A stretch of DNA of 45,710 nt from Intestinibacillus massiliensis (GTDB lineage Bacteria > Bacillota > Clostridia > Oscillospirales > Butyricicoccaceae), in NCBI RefSeq assembly GCF_900155735.1, contig NZ_LT707056.1, forward strand, positions 61,011 to 106,720. The letters are read 5' to 3'. The notes below the pieces were generated by a model, which was not told the origin of the DNA, ran no database searches, and saw only the letters and a list, made by a program, of their open reading frames with translations. Every line of letters starts with the position of its first letter. Within the stretch, counting starts at the first letter, position 1. The translations under genes were made by a program, and so were the position numbers. Positions 16,235 to 25,043 of the stretch are shown in pieces.

Positions 16235-17765
16235 CTAATTTACCTCCCCATGCAGCCTTCATGATATCTTCCTGATTGAAATGCACGCTGCTGCGATCAA
16301 TTTCCGCCATCTTCTCACCCTCACGCATGACGATCACGCGGTCGCACATGCCGAGGATCTCGGGCAGTTCGGACGAAATCATGATGACGCACTTGTCCTG
16401 CCGCACCAATTCATTCATTACGTTGTAGACTTCGATCTTTGCGCCGACGTCGATGCCGCGCGTCGGCTCGTCGAAGATGTAGATTTCCGCGTCCGTGTTC
16501 ATCCACTTGCCGATGACGACCTTCTGCTGGTTGCCGCCGGACAGCTCGCCGACCGCCTTGTCGACCGACGGCGTGCGGATCTGCAGCTTCTTGACCGCGT
16601 CGTCCGCCTGCTTGCGGATGCGCCCCATATCGACCAGGAAGCCCTTCTTGAGGGTGTCGATATTGACGAGCGTCAGGTTCTTTTCGACCGACTCCTCGAG
16701 CACCAGGCCTTGGAGCTTGCGGTCCTCGGTCAGCAGCGCGATCTTGTGCTCGATCGCCTGCCGCGGCGTGCGGATGTGCGCTTCCTTGCCGTCGATGAAG
16801 ATCTGCCCCTTGTCGGGCAGGTCGGCTGCAAAGATGCCGCGCACCAGCTCGGTGCGCCCCGCGCCTACCAGGCCGGAGAAGCCCAGGATTTCGCCGCGGC
16901 GCGCCTGGAAATCAATATTATAGTATTCGCCCACACGGGTCAGCCCACGGGTCTCGAGGGCGACCGCGCCGGGATGGGTTTCAATTTTGGGGAACAGGTT
17001 GGTCAGCGAGCGGCCGACCATATGCGCGATCAGTTCGTCCTTCGTCATTTCGGCGGACGGCTTCGTAATGATGTGCTTGCCGTCGCGCATGACCGTGACG
17101 ACGTCGCAAAGCTCGAAGATTTCCTCCAGCTTGTGCGATACGAACAGGATCGCGATGCCCTTATCCTTCAGGATGTTGACCGTGCGGAACAGCTCCGCCG
17201 CTTCCTTTTCACCTAAGCTGGACGTCGGTTCGTCCAGGATGATGACCTGCGCGTCCATCAGGATCGACTTGCCGATCTCGACCATCTGCTGCTGGCCCAT
17301 GCCCTGGTTGCCGCACAGCTCGGTGGGTTCGACGTCCTGCTCCATGGACGCCATGATTTCACGGGCCTTCCGGTTCATGTATTTGTAGTCCAGCAGGCCG
17401 CCCTTGCCCTTGACATAGTTGCCGATAAACATATTGTCCGTGATGGACAGCTCTTTGACGATGTTAAGCTCCTGGTAAACGCAGGAGATACCCATTGCCC
17501 TGGCGTCGGAAGGTTTATGGAACTGTACCTTCTTGCCGTCGACAAAGATCTCGCCTTCCTCGGGTATGTTGACGCCGGTCAGGGTTTTGATCAGCGTGGA
17601 TTTACCCGCGCCGTTTTCACCGATCAGGCCGTGCACTTCGCCCCTGCGGAGCTGTATCGACATATCGTCCAGCGCGACGACGCCGGGGAAAACCTTCCGG
17701 ATATTCCGGAGTTCAACTGCTACTTCACCCAACGCGCAATCCTCCTTTACTCCATTTTCCTCCAT
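16224..17765 (-). CDS. sugar ABC transporter ATP-binding protein (RbsA/MglA-like)
   Basis: The protein has 513 residues, the tandem-ATPase length typical of RbsA. The first domain has Walker A GENGAGKS at 49-56 and Walker B IILDEPTSSL. The second domain has the degenerate Walker A common to the family (GLVGAGRTE) and the signature LSGGNQQKV. It powers the permease next door. Start: ATG 17765 has only a weak upstream site, whereas a strong AAAGGAGG inside the reading frame sits eight bases before TTG 17732 (residue 12), so the true start may be 17732. The gene is separated from the binding-protein gene by a terminator-like hairpin, which would lower its expression. Confidence 0.93.
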   Translation of the reverse strand: MEENGVKEDCALGEVAVELRNIRKVFPGVVALDDMSIQLRRGEVHGLIGENGAGKSTLIKTLTGVNIPEEGEIFVDGKKVQFHKPSDARAMGISCVYQELNIVKELSITDNMFIGNYVKGKGGLLDYKYMNRKAREIMASMEQDVEPTELCGNQGMGQQQMVEIGKSILMDAQVIILDEPTSSLGEKEAAELFRTVNILKDKGIAILFVSHKLEEIFELCDVVTVMRDGKHIITKPSAEMTKDELIAHMVGRSLTNLFPKIETHPGAVALETRGLTRVGEYYNIDFQARRGEILGFSGLVGAGRTELVRGIFAADLPDKGQIFIDGKEAHIRTPRQAIEHKIALLTEDRKLQGLVLEESVEKNLTLVNIDTLKKGFLVDMGRIRKQADDAVKKLQIRTPSVDKAVGELSGGNQQKVVIGKWMNTDAEIYIFDEPTRGIDVGAKIEVYNVMNELVRQDKCVIMISSELPEILGMCDRVIVMREGEKMAEIDRSSVHFNQEDIMKAAWGGKLDEQ

Positions 17766-17796
17766 AAAATTACCCCATGCTGCTTAAAAAAGGGTT

Positions 17797-17837
17797 AAAA
17801 AGGGGGACCCCCCGGCGCCGGGCGATGGGAAGTCCCC
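17797..17837 (-). terminator. intercistronic terminator/attenuator between binding protein and ATPase genes
   Basis: The stem GGGGAC/GTCCCC with an inner GC-rich helix (17803-17837) is followed by a T tract in the minus direction. Leaky termination or 3'-end protection here would give more binding protein than membrane components. Confidence 0.7.
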
Positions 17838-17854
17838 GTTTTTAAGGCCAAATG

Positions 17855-18877
17855 TTAATCCTGATAATCCTTGTAGTTGTCGCCGTCGATGATGGCGATG
17901 CCGGTGTTGATGTACGGGTCGTAGGTCTTGCCGTCCAGCGCGCCCAGTGCGCACTCTACGCCCTGGCGGCCGATTTCAAACGGCTTCTGCGCGATGATCA
18001 TTTCGATTTCGCCGGTCGCTACCAGGTCGATCGCCGCCTGGAAACCGTCAAAGCCGCAAACCTTGATCTTGCCGCCGAGGCCAGCGCCCTTGATCGCCTG
18101 CGCCGCGCCGACTGCCATGGAGTCGCTCGTTACCATGACCGCATCGATCTGGTTCGGGTACTTGGTGATGAAGGCTTCCATTGCGTTTGCCGCCTTATCG
18201 GACTCGCAGTTCGCGTCCTGGGTCTCGAGGACGGTGTTGCCGGTCTCTTCCAGGCCAGCTACCAGGCCTTCGGTGCGCTTCTCGTGGTTCGGGTCGCCGA
18301 GCTTGCCGCGCAGGATGACGACGTTCTTGCCGCCGCCCAGGCGGGTGCCGAATTCCTTGGCGCCCTCATAGGCCGCCTCGTAGTTATCGGTGCCGATGTA
18401 TGTAACCTTATCCTTGAAGTCCGGGGCGTCGGTGTCTACCATGACGACCTTGATGCCCTTTTCCGCCGCGGTGTTCAGCGCGTTCATGAGCGTGTCCGCC
18501 TGGTTCGCCGCGATCAGGAGGATGTCGACGTTCTTGGCGATCAGATCTTCAACGGACTGTACCTGCGCCATAATCTCGCTTTCGTTGTTCGGGGCTACCG
18601 CGGTGACGTTCGCTTCCGGGATGCCCGCGTCCTTCGCGCCCTGCTTAGCGCCGTCGATAACCTGCTGCTGGAACTCGTCGAACGACTTCATGACGACGCC
18701 GATCTTGAGGGACGAAACATCCTTCGCGCCGCTGTCGCCGCTATCCGCCGCCGTGCCCGAGCCGGAGTCCGCCGGGGGCGTTGTGCCCGCATCGCTTCCG
18801 CCGCCACCGCAGGCGCCCAGCGTAAATGCCATTGCCAGTACCAAAAGAATGCCAATCCATCTCTTCGCCTTTTTCAT
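17855..18877 (-). CDS. sugar-binding lipoprotein of the ABC importer (PBP1/RbsB-like)
   Basis: The protein has 340 residues. A lipoprotein signal peptide is clear: MKKAKRW, a hydrophobic core, lipobox LGAC with modified C23, then a Gly/Ser linker. The mature part is a periplasmic-binding-protein type 1 fold for sugars (KIGVVMKSFDEF near the start, a DVVMVDTDAP-like central strand region, CGFDGFQAA). It captures substrate outside the membrane and delivers it to the RbsC-like permease. It is first in its operon, with a consensus promoter and a leader hairpin, and divergent from the YesM/YesN system that probably controls it. AAGGAGG precedes the start. It is more distant from the two binding proteins at 25232 and 26649 than they are from each other. 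Confidence 0.93.
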   Translation of the reverse strand: MKKAKRWIGILLVLAMAFTLGACGGGGSDAGTTPPADSGSGTAADSGDSGAKDVSSLKIGVVMKSFDEFQQQVIDGAKQGAKDAGIPEANVTAVAPNNESEIMAQVQSVEDLIAKNVDILLIAANQADTLMNALNTAAEKGIKVVMVDTDAPDFKDKVTYIGTDNYEAAYEGAKEFGTRLGGGKNVVILRGKLGDPNHEKRTEGLVAGLEETGNTVLETQDANCESDKAANAMEAFITKYPNQIDAVMVTSDSMAVGAAQAIKGAGLGGKIKVCGFDGFQAAIDLVATGEIEMIIAQKPFEIGRQGVECALGALDGKTYDPYINTGIAIIDGDNYKDYQD

Positions 18878-18926
18878 GTTCTTCCTCCTTCAATTGCCCG
18901 CCGGAAGCGCCGGCGGCTTCTACCCC

Positions 18927-18940
18927 GGGAGCTTGCTCCC
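18927..18940 (-). promoter_or_regulatory. 5'-leader stem-loop of the binding-protein mRNA
   Basis: Inverted repeat GGGAGC/GCTCCC (2-nt loop, extendable) about 8 nt downstream of the predicted transcription start and upstream of the ribosome site. Comparable hairpins precede the other two binding-protein genes. Confidence 0.5.
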
Positions 18941-18954
18941 TTGTTGATGTCCTT

Positions 18955-18983
18955 ATTATACGGGAACTTTCGTATTTTGTTAA
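18955..18983 (-). promoter_or_regulatory. promoter of the sugar importer operon
   Basis: Minus-strand TTAACA (18983-18978), 17-bp spacer, perfect TATAAT (18960-18955). Confidence 0.72.
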
Positions 18984-19246
18984 TGTGAATTCCCATCCAC
19001 TTATTGCGGTAATTACGGCCATGGCCAATTGCAATTTCCGGTTTTTTAGCGAAATGTCGAATCCGCGCTTGTATTTATCCGCCCTTCTTGTATGTTTTAA
19101 ACAACCACCGCCCATCCGGATGGAAAAATATGCTGTCCCGCCCGCGGACGCCGCCCGCCAAGTGTTGGAAATTACAATATCAGGTACAAATATTACAATG
19201 CCGTTCCCCCGGCCTGCCCCGTACTTGCTTTTTTTCCGGAAAAGCA

Positions 19247-19275
19247 TTGCATTCCCAAGGCATTAAAAATATAAT
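19247..19275 (+). promoter_or_regulatory. promoter of the yesM/yesN-like genes
   Basis: TTGCAT (19247-19252), 17-bp spacer, TATAAT (19270-19275). A second candidate, TTGACA at 19297-19302 with TATACG at 19321-19326 (18-bp spacer), lies closer to the gene. Confidence 0.6.
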
Positions 19276-19348
19276 GATAGACAAACAGTGCGTTTTTTGA
19301 CAAGGCGTATCTGGACAATTTATACGACTCACAGGGAGGCCAACGCCT

Positions 19349-21127
19349 ATGAAACCTGAAACGCGCCCCCTTTCCCGGGTGCTTCCCGCCCGCCTGCTCC
19401 TGTGCGCCTTCCTGCCGATGCTGCTGGTTACAGCGCTGGCCGTCGCGCTCCCCTACCGGGAGATGCTGGGGCAGCGGTATGAGGAATGCGCGCACGTGAT
19501 GCAGCTCAACATGTCCCGCATCGGGGAGCACCTGGGCCACGTCAGCCAGGCCACGACCCTGCTGCAGGACAGCGAGCCGCTTCGCCAGGAGCTTAAGAAG
19601 TACGCCGCCTCGACGGCTTCTTCGCTCACGCCGCGCGACCTTTACCTCACGGTGGGCACGCCGATCTCGTACCGCAACCTGTTTTCCAACCGGGCGATCA
19701 GCGCGATCACGCTGTATTCCAACCGGCGGCTGGCCTTTTACGGCCTGCAGCAGACCACGACCGACCTCGCGCTCACCCGCTGCGGCACCGTGCTGCTCAA
19801 CAATACGCGCGAAATCCCGGAGGGCGGGCTTTACGTCCTGCCACAGACGCCGAACGGCTACATCTATTACATTAACGACTTTACCGACATCTACGACGGC
19901 CGCGAGCTCGGCCATATGGTCATCGAGATCGAATCGGTGCCCACCTACCTGGCCAACGAGCAGTTCGGCTTCCCGTTCGACTACCAGGTCGACCTGAGCG
20001 CCTACCCGGGCGCGCAGTACCTGGTCTACGGCACGGACGGCACGGTCTTCTTTTCCAGCGACGCGCAGTATATCGGCACCAACCTGACCCGTTCGCTCCC
20101 GCCGGAACTGGTCACCGGCACAGGCATCGTCAAAGAGGCGCCAGGCTACACGATCTATCAGGATACCTTATATAAGGAGCACCTTTTCCTGTCCATCATC
20201 ATCCCGAACGGCTCGATCACGGACGGCCTCGGGCGGACGATGTGGTACTTCCTGGGCGCCGTGCTTGCCACCGCGGCGGCCGCGTTGACCTGCATCCTGC
20301 TGCTGTCCCAGCACATGGCCGCGCCCCTCAAGGCGCTCGAGCAATACTGCATCACCACGCGCGACCATGTGGAAACACCGCCGGCCTTCGACCCCGGGTA
20401 CCGCGAGATCGGCGCGGCGAAGGACGCGCTTGCCGCGCGCGGCGAGCAGGTCAAGGATATGCAGTCCGTGATCATGAAAAACCAGCTTAAGATGAAGGAC
20501 AACGAGATCCAGCTCCTGCAATCGCAGATCAACCCGCATTTCCTGTTCAACATGCTGGATATCATCGGCTGGCAGGCCGCAAAGGACCAGAACCAGGACG
20601 TCAGCGACATGGTCAACCATCTCGGCGGCCTGCTGCGCAACAACATCCTGCTCAACAACGAGGAAAGGATCACGATCGGGCAGGAGGTGCAGTACATCCG
20701 CGACTACCTCGCGCTCGAGCAGATCCGGCACGCCGGCCGCTTTACTTACTCGATCGAGGCAGACGAGGATCTGCTGTCCTCGTGCTATATCCCGAAGCTG
20801 TCGCTGCAGCCCATTGTCGAAAACTGCATTGTGCACGGCTTCCAGGGGCTGGCGCGCGAGGGCGTGATCGAAATCCGCATCTGGGACGACCTGGACGATA
20901 TCCTGTGCACGGTGAAGGACAACGGCACGGGCTTTGACGCGGAGGGGTATTTCGAGCGCGCCACCGCGCTGCCGCCCGACCCCAAGCGCAGCCACATCGC
21001 GCTGCACAACATCCAGGACCGCATCCACATGCTGTGCGGCCCGCAATACGGGATCAAAATCGAGAGCGTCCCCGGGAAGGGCACGGCGGTGACCGTCACC
21101 CTCCCGCTCGATGAAAAAGGGACGTAA
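19349..21127 (+). CDS. YesM-like sensor histidine kinase
   Basis: The protein has 592 residues. The first membrane helix is at ~14-33 and the second at ~298-320, with a ~260-residue extracytoplasmic sensor domain between them, then a HAMP-like linker. The His_kinase-type dimerisation domain (QSQINPHFLFN) has phospho-acceptor H397. The ATPase domain has the N-box at N492 (VENCIVHG) and DNGTGFD. This is the LytS/YesM class that senses extracellular carbohydrate, sometimes with a binding protein, and phosphorylates an AraC-type response regulator. The regulator gene follows directly, and the divergent ABC operon is the likely target. The start has AGGGAGG. Confidence 0.93.
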   Translation: MKPETRPLSRVLPARLLLCAFLPMLLVTALAVALPYREMLGQRYEECAHVMQLNMSRIGEHLGHVSQATTLLQDSEPLRQELKKYAASTASSLTPRDLYLTVGTPISYRNLFSNRAISAITLYSNRRLAFYGLQQTTTDLALTRCGTVLLNNTREIPEGGLYVLPQTPNGYIYYINDFTDIYDGRELGHMVIEIESVPTYLANEQFGFPFDYQVDLSAYPGAQYLVYGTDGTVFFSSDAQYIGTNLTRSLPPELVTGTGIVKEAPGYTIYQDTLYKEHLFLSIIIPNGSITDGLGRTMWYFLGAVLATAAAALTCILLLSQHMAAPLKALEQYCITTRDHVETPPAFDPGYREIGAAKDALAARGEQVKDMQSVIMKNQLKMKDNEIQLLQSQINPHFLFNMLDIIGWQAAKDQNQDVSDMVNHLGGLLRNNILLNNEERITIGQEVQYIRDYLALEQIRHAGRFTYSIEADEDLLSSCYIPKLSLQPIVENCIVHGFQGLAREGVIEIRIWDDLDDILCTVKDNGTGFDAEGYFERATALPPDPKRSHIALHNIQDRIHMLCGPQYGIKIESVPGKGTAVTVTLPLDEKGT

Positions 21128-21193
21128 ACGGAGGGAAAGGCCGCCCGGCGGCCACGGAGCGTGCACTACGTAGGAGAGAAGGGGGGTACCGTT

Positions 21194-22795
21194 TTGTACA
21201 AGGTACTGATTGTGGATGACGAGAACTTCATACGGAAAGGGCTTGTCAGCTGCATGGACTGGGCGGCCTGGGGCTGCGAACTGATCGGCGCGGCCGAAAA
21301 CGGGGAACAGGCCATGGAGCTCGTGCGGCAGAACAAGCCGGATATCGTCATCAGCGATATCAATATGGAAAAGATGTCCGGCCTGGAACTGGTGGAACAG
21401 CTCAGCTTCCAGTATCCTGAGATCAAGGCAATCCTGTTCACCGGCATCTATGATTTTAACAATGTCTACAACGCCATCAAATTCGACGTGGTGGACCTGA
21501 TCCTCAAGCCGACCTCGCCCGGGCGCATCCAGCAGGCGCTCACCAAGGCGATCTACCAGATCGAGACCGAGAACGCGGCCGGCGACATGCGCGCGCTGAT
21601 CAAGCGGCAGTCCGAGCAAAACCTCAAGCTCAAGCAGACCATGCTGATCGAAAACCTGGCGGACGGCTCCTCCTATGGGGAGGGCACCGCCGAGGCGCTC
21701 GAGGCGGTCGGGCTGACGCTGCACAATTTCGTCATGGTCACGCTACTGCTGTACGGCGCGCACGAGCAGGCCTCCGCCTCCTTCCAGGAGGCGGAGCGTA
21801 CGATCACAGGCTATATCGACCTGCTTTTCGAGGACAGCGGCTATTATTGCGTCTTCACCGGCACGCGCAGCTTCCACATCCTGCAGGACTTCGGCGAGGT
21901 CACGCCGCACACCCTTGCCGAGGTGCGCGCCGTCTGCGCCGACCTGAGCAAGACGATCGACAACCTGACCGAGTATTTCTGCACCATCGGCATCAGCGCG
22001 GTACACGCCGACCCTTCCCTGCTGCACCAAGCCATGACCGAATCGGTCGGCGCGGCGAATTACGCGGCCTACGACAAGGACAACGCCTCGATCGTCGAGT
22101 ACACCCGCATGCCGCGCCTGTCCTCGGATACGATCGGCGGCCTGCGCACCTACCTCGACCAGCTTTCCGACGCGATCGAGCGCATGCAGCCCGAGGCCGC
22201 GCACGGCATCCTGCGCGAGATGACGGCCTACTACCCCGCCCACAAAATCCCCTTTGAGGAGGTGCGCGGCGTCGGCATCCTGGTCGCCGACCTGTGCATC
22301 CGCCTGCTGTGGGACTATAACTGCGTCGGGGGCGACGCATTCTCCTCCAAGCATGAAGCCTACAAGAATATGCTGCAGTGCAAGCACGCGGACGAATTGC
22401 AGCACGACCTGACCGCGATCGTCGACCTGACGATCCGCAACCTGGCCGCGCGCAGCGACAGTTCCCGCAGCATGATCGACCGGGTGGAGAGCTATATCCG
22501 CCGCAGCTACCAGGAGGAGCTCTCGCTCGAAAAGATCGCCGCGCGCTACCACATCAGCCCCGGCTACCTGAGCCGCCTGTTCAAGTCCAAGAAGGAGGTC
22601 AGCCTGACGACCTTCATCCAGAACGTGCGGATCGAAAAGGCCAAGGAGCTGATCGCCTCCACCGATATGCGCACCTACGAGATCGCGGCCGCGGTCGGCA
22701 TCCCCGACCCGGTCTACTTCTCCAAGACCTTCAAAAAAGCCACCGGCATGCGCGTGCGGGACTTCCGCAGCCAAGCGCAGGGCGGCGCCGAATAA
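21194..22795 (+). CDS. YesN-like response regulator (REC + AraC DNA-binding domain)
   Basis: The protein has 533 residues from TTG 21194, which has a GGGGGG site seven bases upstream and begins directly with the receiver (MYKVLIVDDEN). A GTG at 21161 in frame lacks spacing to a ribosome site. The receiver acceptor is D55 (VISDINMEKMSG). A ~270-residue middle region of unknown fold precedes the C-terminal AraC-type double helix-turn-helix (~430-530: LSLEKIAARYHISPGYLSRLFK and VGIPDPVYFSKTFKK). Such regulators activate adjacent sugar-transport operons when phosphorylated by their YesM partner. A bidirectional terminator closes the pair. Confidence 0.92.
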   Translation: MYKVLIVDDENFIRKGLVSCMDWAAWGCELIGAAENGEQAMELVRQNKPDIVISDINMEKMSGLELVEQLSFQYPEIKAILFTGIYDFNNVYNAIKFDVVDLILKPTSPGRIQQALTKAIYQIETENAAGDMRALIKRQSEQNLKLKQTMLIENLADGSSYGEGTAEALEAVGLTLHNFVMVTLLLYGAHEQASASFQEAERTITGYIDLLFEDSGYYCVFTGTRSFHILQDFGEVTPHTLAEVRAVCADLSKTIDNLTEYFCTIGISAVHADPSLLHQAMTESVGAANYAAYDKDNASIVEYTRMPRLSSDTIGGLRTYLDQLSDAIERMQPEAAHGILREMTAYYPAHKIPFEEVRGVGILVADLCIRLLWDYNCVGGDAFSSKHEAYKNMLQCKHADELQHDLTAIVDLTIRNLAARSDSSRSMIDRVESYIRRSYQEELSLEKIAARYHISPGYLSRLFKSKKEVSLTTFIQNVRIEKAKELIASTDMRTYEIAAAVGIPDPVYFSKTFKKATGMRVRDFRSQAQGGAE

Positions 22796-22810
22796 CGGCA
22801 TATGGGCGCA

Positions 22811-22842
22811 AAAAGGGCGGGGCCGCCAGGCCCCGCCCTTTT
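22811..22842. terminator. bidirectional intrinsic terminator
   Basis: A 14-bp stem with A-rich 5' side and T-rich 3' side (AAAAGGGCGGGGCC arm, 4-nt loop). It serves the plus-strand yesN-like gene and the convergent isomerase gene. Confidence 0.88.
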
Positions 22843-22853
22843 ATACTGCCTAT

Positions 22854-23807
22854 TTATTGATCGAAGTCGCGCGGGATGGCCTCCTTGAGCACGGCCATGG
22901 ATTTCTTGACCGCCGTGAGCTGCGTCATGGTCAGGTCTTCCATCTCCATGCTGACCGCCCCATCGTAGCCCAGCATGCTGAGCACGGAGAAGAACTCCTT
23001 CCACCAGCGTACGTCGTGCCCGTGCCCCAGGGCGACGTAGTTCCAGGTGCGCTCGGCGAACTTGTCGATCGTCTTGGTGTCGAGCGCGCCGTCCTCGCCG
23101 TGGAACCGGCGCTCGATGCGCACGTCCTTGGCGTGGATATGGTAAATACGCCCCGCGCCCAGCTTATAGAGCGCCAGGATCGGGTCGCCGCCCATCCACA
23201 TCAGGTGGCTGGGGTCGAAGTTCAGGCCGATCACGTCGCTGCCCACGCCGTCGCGCAGGCGGATCAGCGTTTCCGGGTTATATACGAGCTGCGCGCCGTG
23301 GTTTTCCAGCGCGATCCGCTTGATGCCGTGCGCCTTGGCCTGCTCGGCCGTTTTCGACCAGTACGGGATGGCGACCTCGTTCCACTGCCATTCCAATATT
23401 TTGGTGGTGATCGGCGGCCAGCTCGTCGTAACCCAGTTCGGCGTGGTGTCGCCGGGCGCGCCACCCGGGCAGCCGGACATCATGACGATTTTCTCCACGC
23501 CGAGCAATTCGGCGAGCTGGAAGGTCTTTTCCACGACCGCCTGGTGCGCCTTCCCCTCCTCGTTCGGGGCGAGCTGGTTGCCCGAGCAGTTGAGCGCCTC
23601 CAGCGCTAGGCCGCGGGCGGACAGCGCGTCCATAAACGCGCGGCGCTTGCCCGCGCTCGCCAGCATGCCGTCCAAATCCAGGTGGGGCGCGGCCGACCAG
23701 TTGCCGCACGGCACCTCCAGCGATTCGAAGCCGACCGCGGCGGCGTGATCCAGCATTTCCTCAAACGGCATCTTGCTCAGGCCGTCCGTAACGAAACACA
23801 GCTTCAT
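22854..23807 (-). CDS. TIM-barrel sugar isomerase/epimerase (COG1082 family)
   Basis: The protein has 317 residues. ATG 23807 has AAGGAG at 7-nt spacing; the ATG two codons upstream is too close to that site. Metal-ligand candidates in order are E168 (ALENHG), D198 (FDPSHL, with H201), H225 (HIHAKD) and E288 or E290 (SMEMED). The GHGHD-x2-WW-x2-F motif at 261-272 occurs in COG1082 proteins that are often encoded beside Gfo/Idh/MocA oxidoreductases. It has its own promoter, with a hairpin at the predicted 5' end, and ends at the shared terminator. Candidate roles are keto-sugar epimerase, hydratase or C-glycoside-type lyase; none can be preferred. Confidence 0.83.
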   Translation of the reverse strand: MKLCFVTDGLSKMPFEEMLDHAAAVGFESLEVPCGNWSAAPHLDLDGMLASAGKRRAFMDALSARGLALEALNCSGNQLAPNEEGKAHQAVVEKTFQLAELLGVEKIVMMSGCPGGAPGDTTPNWVTTSWPPITTKILEWQWNEVAIPYWSKTAEQAKAHGIKRIALENHGAQLVYNPETLIRLRDGVGSDVIGLNFDPSHLMWMGGDPILALYKLGAGRIYHIHAKDVRIERRFHGEDGALDTKTIDKFAERTWNYVALGHGHDVRWWKEFFSVLSMLGYDGAVSMEMEDLTMTQLTAVKKSMAVLKEAIPRDFDQ

Positions 23808-23869
23808 GTCCATTCTCCTTCCGGGCGTGATATGCCCGCTTTTGAATTTCCCCATATACGCTCTTCTTC

Positions 23870-23884
23870 GGCCGGCGACCGGCC
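23870..23884 (-). promoter_or_regulatory. 5'-terminal stem-loop of the isomerase mRNA
   Basis: GGCCGG/CCGGCC with a 3-nt loop sits at the predicted transcription start (about +1 to +15). A second weaker stem (23822-23838) lies just before the ribosome site. Confidence 0.45.
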
Positions 23885-23891
23885 TGTTTCC

Positions 23892-23920
23892 AATATAGCA
23901 ACGCGGGGGCATGCCGTCAA
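23892..23920 (-). promoter_or_regulatory. promoter of the 317-residue isomerase gene
   Basis: Minus-strand TTGACG (23920-23915), 17-bp spacer, TATATT (23897-23892). Confidence 0.65.
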
Positions 23921-24014
23921 TCGCTTTGGCGTGGGGCTCCCGCATTTTCTCCGTTCCCCCTATTTTACGCCGCCCAGCTTTATGCATTTTCACCAACGGC
24001 AGGCGCACGCAAAA

Positions 24015-24045
24015 CAGCGCCCCGCCTAAAAAAGGCGGGGCGCTG
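24015..24045 (-). terminator. intrinsic terminator of the IolE-like gene
   Basis: A 12-bp perfect stem (CAGCGCCCCGCC arm) with a 7-nt loop, followed by TTTT in the minus direction, 13 nt past the stop codon. Confidence 0.82.
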
Positions 24046-24058
24046 CCGATGTTTTATG

Positions 24059-24988
24059 TTAGATATCGTAGCCGATGCCCTTGAGGTAATCGACGCTTGC
24101 CTTGACATTTGTCAGGCTGTTTTCGACGTTGCGCGGGTCGCATTCCTGCTCGATCGTGATGTAGCCGTTGTAGCCGATCTCCTTCAGGACGTCGGATACC
24201 GCGCGGTAATCGATCATGCCCTTGCCGATCGGGCACATCGAGCCCTTTGCGCAGCCCTGGAAGAAGCGGATATGCTCGCCCATGACCTCGTCGAATACCT
24301 TCTGGTCGATGTCCTTGAAGTGGACGTAATCCAGGCGGTCCTTATACTTGCGCAGCCACTCGACCGGGTCGAGGCCGGCATACTGCAGGTGGCCGGTATC
24401 GAGTACGAAGCCCGCGAGGTCGTTCGGGATCTCCTCGGCCAGGCGGTCGATCTCGTCGCCAAACTCGATGTAGCCGCCGCAGTGCGGATGGAGCACCGGG
24501 CGCACGCCGTAGCTCTTCGCGCGCTCGCACAGCCCCTTGAAATGGGAAATGAGCTGATCCCAGCCCTTTTCATCCAGGCGGGGCGCACGGTCGGGATGGC
24601 CGGCGGCGTAATCGCGCTCGTCGTGCCCCCAGTCCATGACCGTCATATACGGCGTCGGCCAGCGCTGGCCAGGCTCCATGGGCAGCGGCGGGAGCTGGGT
24701 AATCAGCGAGCAGATGCCGTCCACCTGCTCCAGCAGCTTGGGATAGTTCTCCTCGCTCAGCACGTCGTCGAAGATCGTGCCCGCGACGATGGAAAGCTGG
24801 TTTTTATTCAGTTCCTCGGAAACCGCCGCAATATCGTCGGTCGGGATCCAGCCGTTCGGCCCGAGCTCGATGGCGCGGTAGCCCGCCTCGTGCGCCTCGC
24901 GCATGACGCGCTGCCAGGTCGGCAGGTTCGGGTTCGTGATGTCGTCCACGCCCCAGCAGCACGGCGCGCCGCAGATTTTGATGCCCAT
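24059..24988 (-). CDS. IolE-like inosose dehydratase / COG1082 enzyme
   Basis: The protein has 309 residues, close to IolE length. The C-terminal half follows the IolE pattern: HPHCGGYIE (168-175), DTGHLQYAG (197-205), HFKDID (223-228), then a Phe-Gly-rich segment, IGKGMIDY and TIEQECDP (278-285). E175, D197, H223 and E280 are the likely metal ligands. IolE dehydrates scyllo-inosose to the diketo intermediate of inositol breakdown. The gene is a single unit with its own promoter, terminator and an operator-like palindrome. With the IolG-like enzyme at 13256 it gives two consecutive inositol-pathway steps, though other iol genes are absent. A related keto-sugar dehydratase or epimerase is possible. 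Confidence 0.82.
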   Translation of the reverse strand: MGIKICGAPCCWGVDDITNPNLPTWQRVMREAHEAGYRAIELGPNGWIPTDDIAAVSEELNKNQLSIVAGTIFDDVLSEENYPKLLEQVDGICSLITQLPPLPMEPGQRWPTPYMTVMDWGHDERDYAAGHPDRAPRLDEKGWDQLISHFKGLCERAKSYGVRPVLHPHCGGYIEFGDEIDRLAEEIPNDLAGFVLDTGHLQYAGLDPVEWLRKYKDRLDYVHFKDIDQKVFDEVMGEHIRFFQGCAKGSMCPIGKGMIDYRAVSDVLKEIGYNGYITIEQECDPRNVENSLTNVKASVDYLKGIGYDI

Positions 24989-25017
24989 ATCTTGTTACCT
25001 CCTATATTCCGTCCATT

Positions 25018-25029
25018 GTAACCCGTTAC
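25018..25029. promoter_or_regulatory. operator-like palindrome downstream of the iolE-like promoter
   Basis: GTAACCCGTTAC has 5-base arms with a 2-bp centre, at about +8 to +19 of the predicted transcript. Size and place fit a LacI-type or similar repressor site. Confidence 0.4.
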
Positions 25030-25043
25030 GTTATCCTACGCTT

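Larger units (their letters stand above)
18878..19348. other. divergent intergenic region between importer operon and YesM-like kinase
   Basis: This 471-bp stretch has no credible gene. It holds the minus-strand promoter of the binding protein, a leader stem-loop, and one or two plus-strand promoters for the kinase. The middle (~19000-19240) is AT-rich and is where the YesN-like regulator would be expected to bind; no clear repeated operator was recognised. Confidence 0.7.

Noticed and set aside
10717-19200. A 14-base string CAAATATTACAATG present at both ~10717 and ~19187
   Set aside because: One chance match of this length is expected in a window of this size, and the two copies are not at comparable promoter positions.
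21161-21193. Upstream GTG start (21161) for the YesN-like regulator
   Set aside because: No properly spaced ribosome site; TTG 21194 begins exactly at the receiver and has a GGGGGG site.
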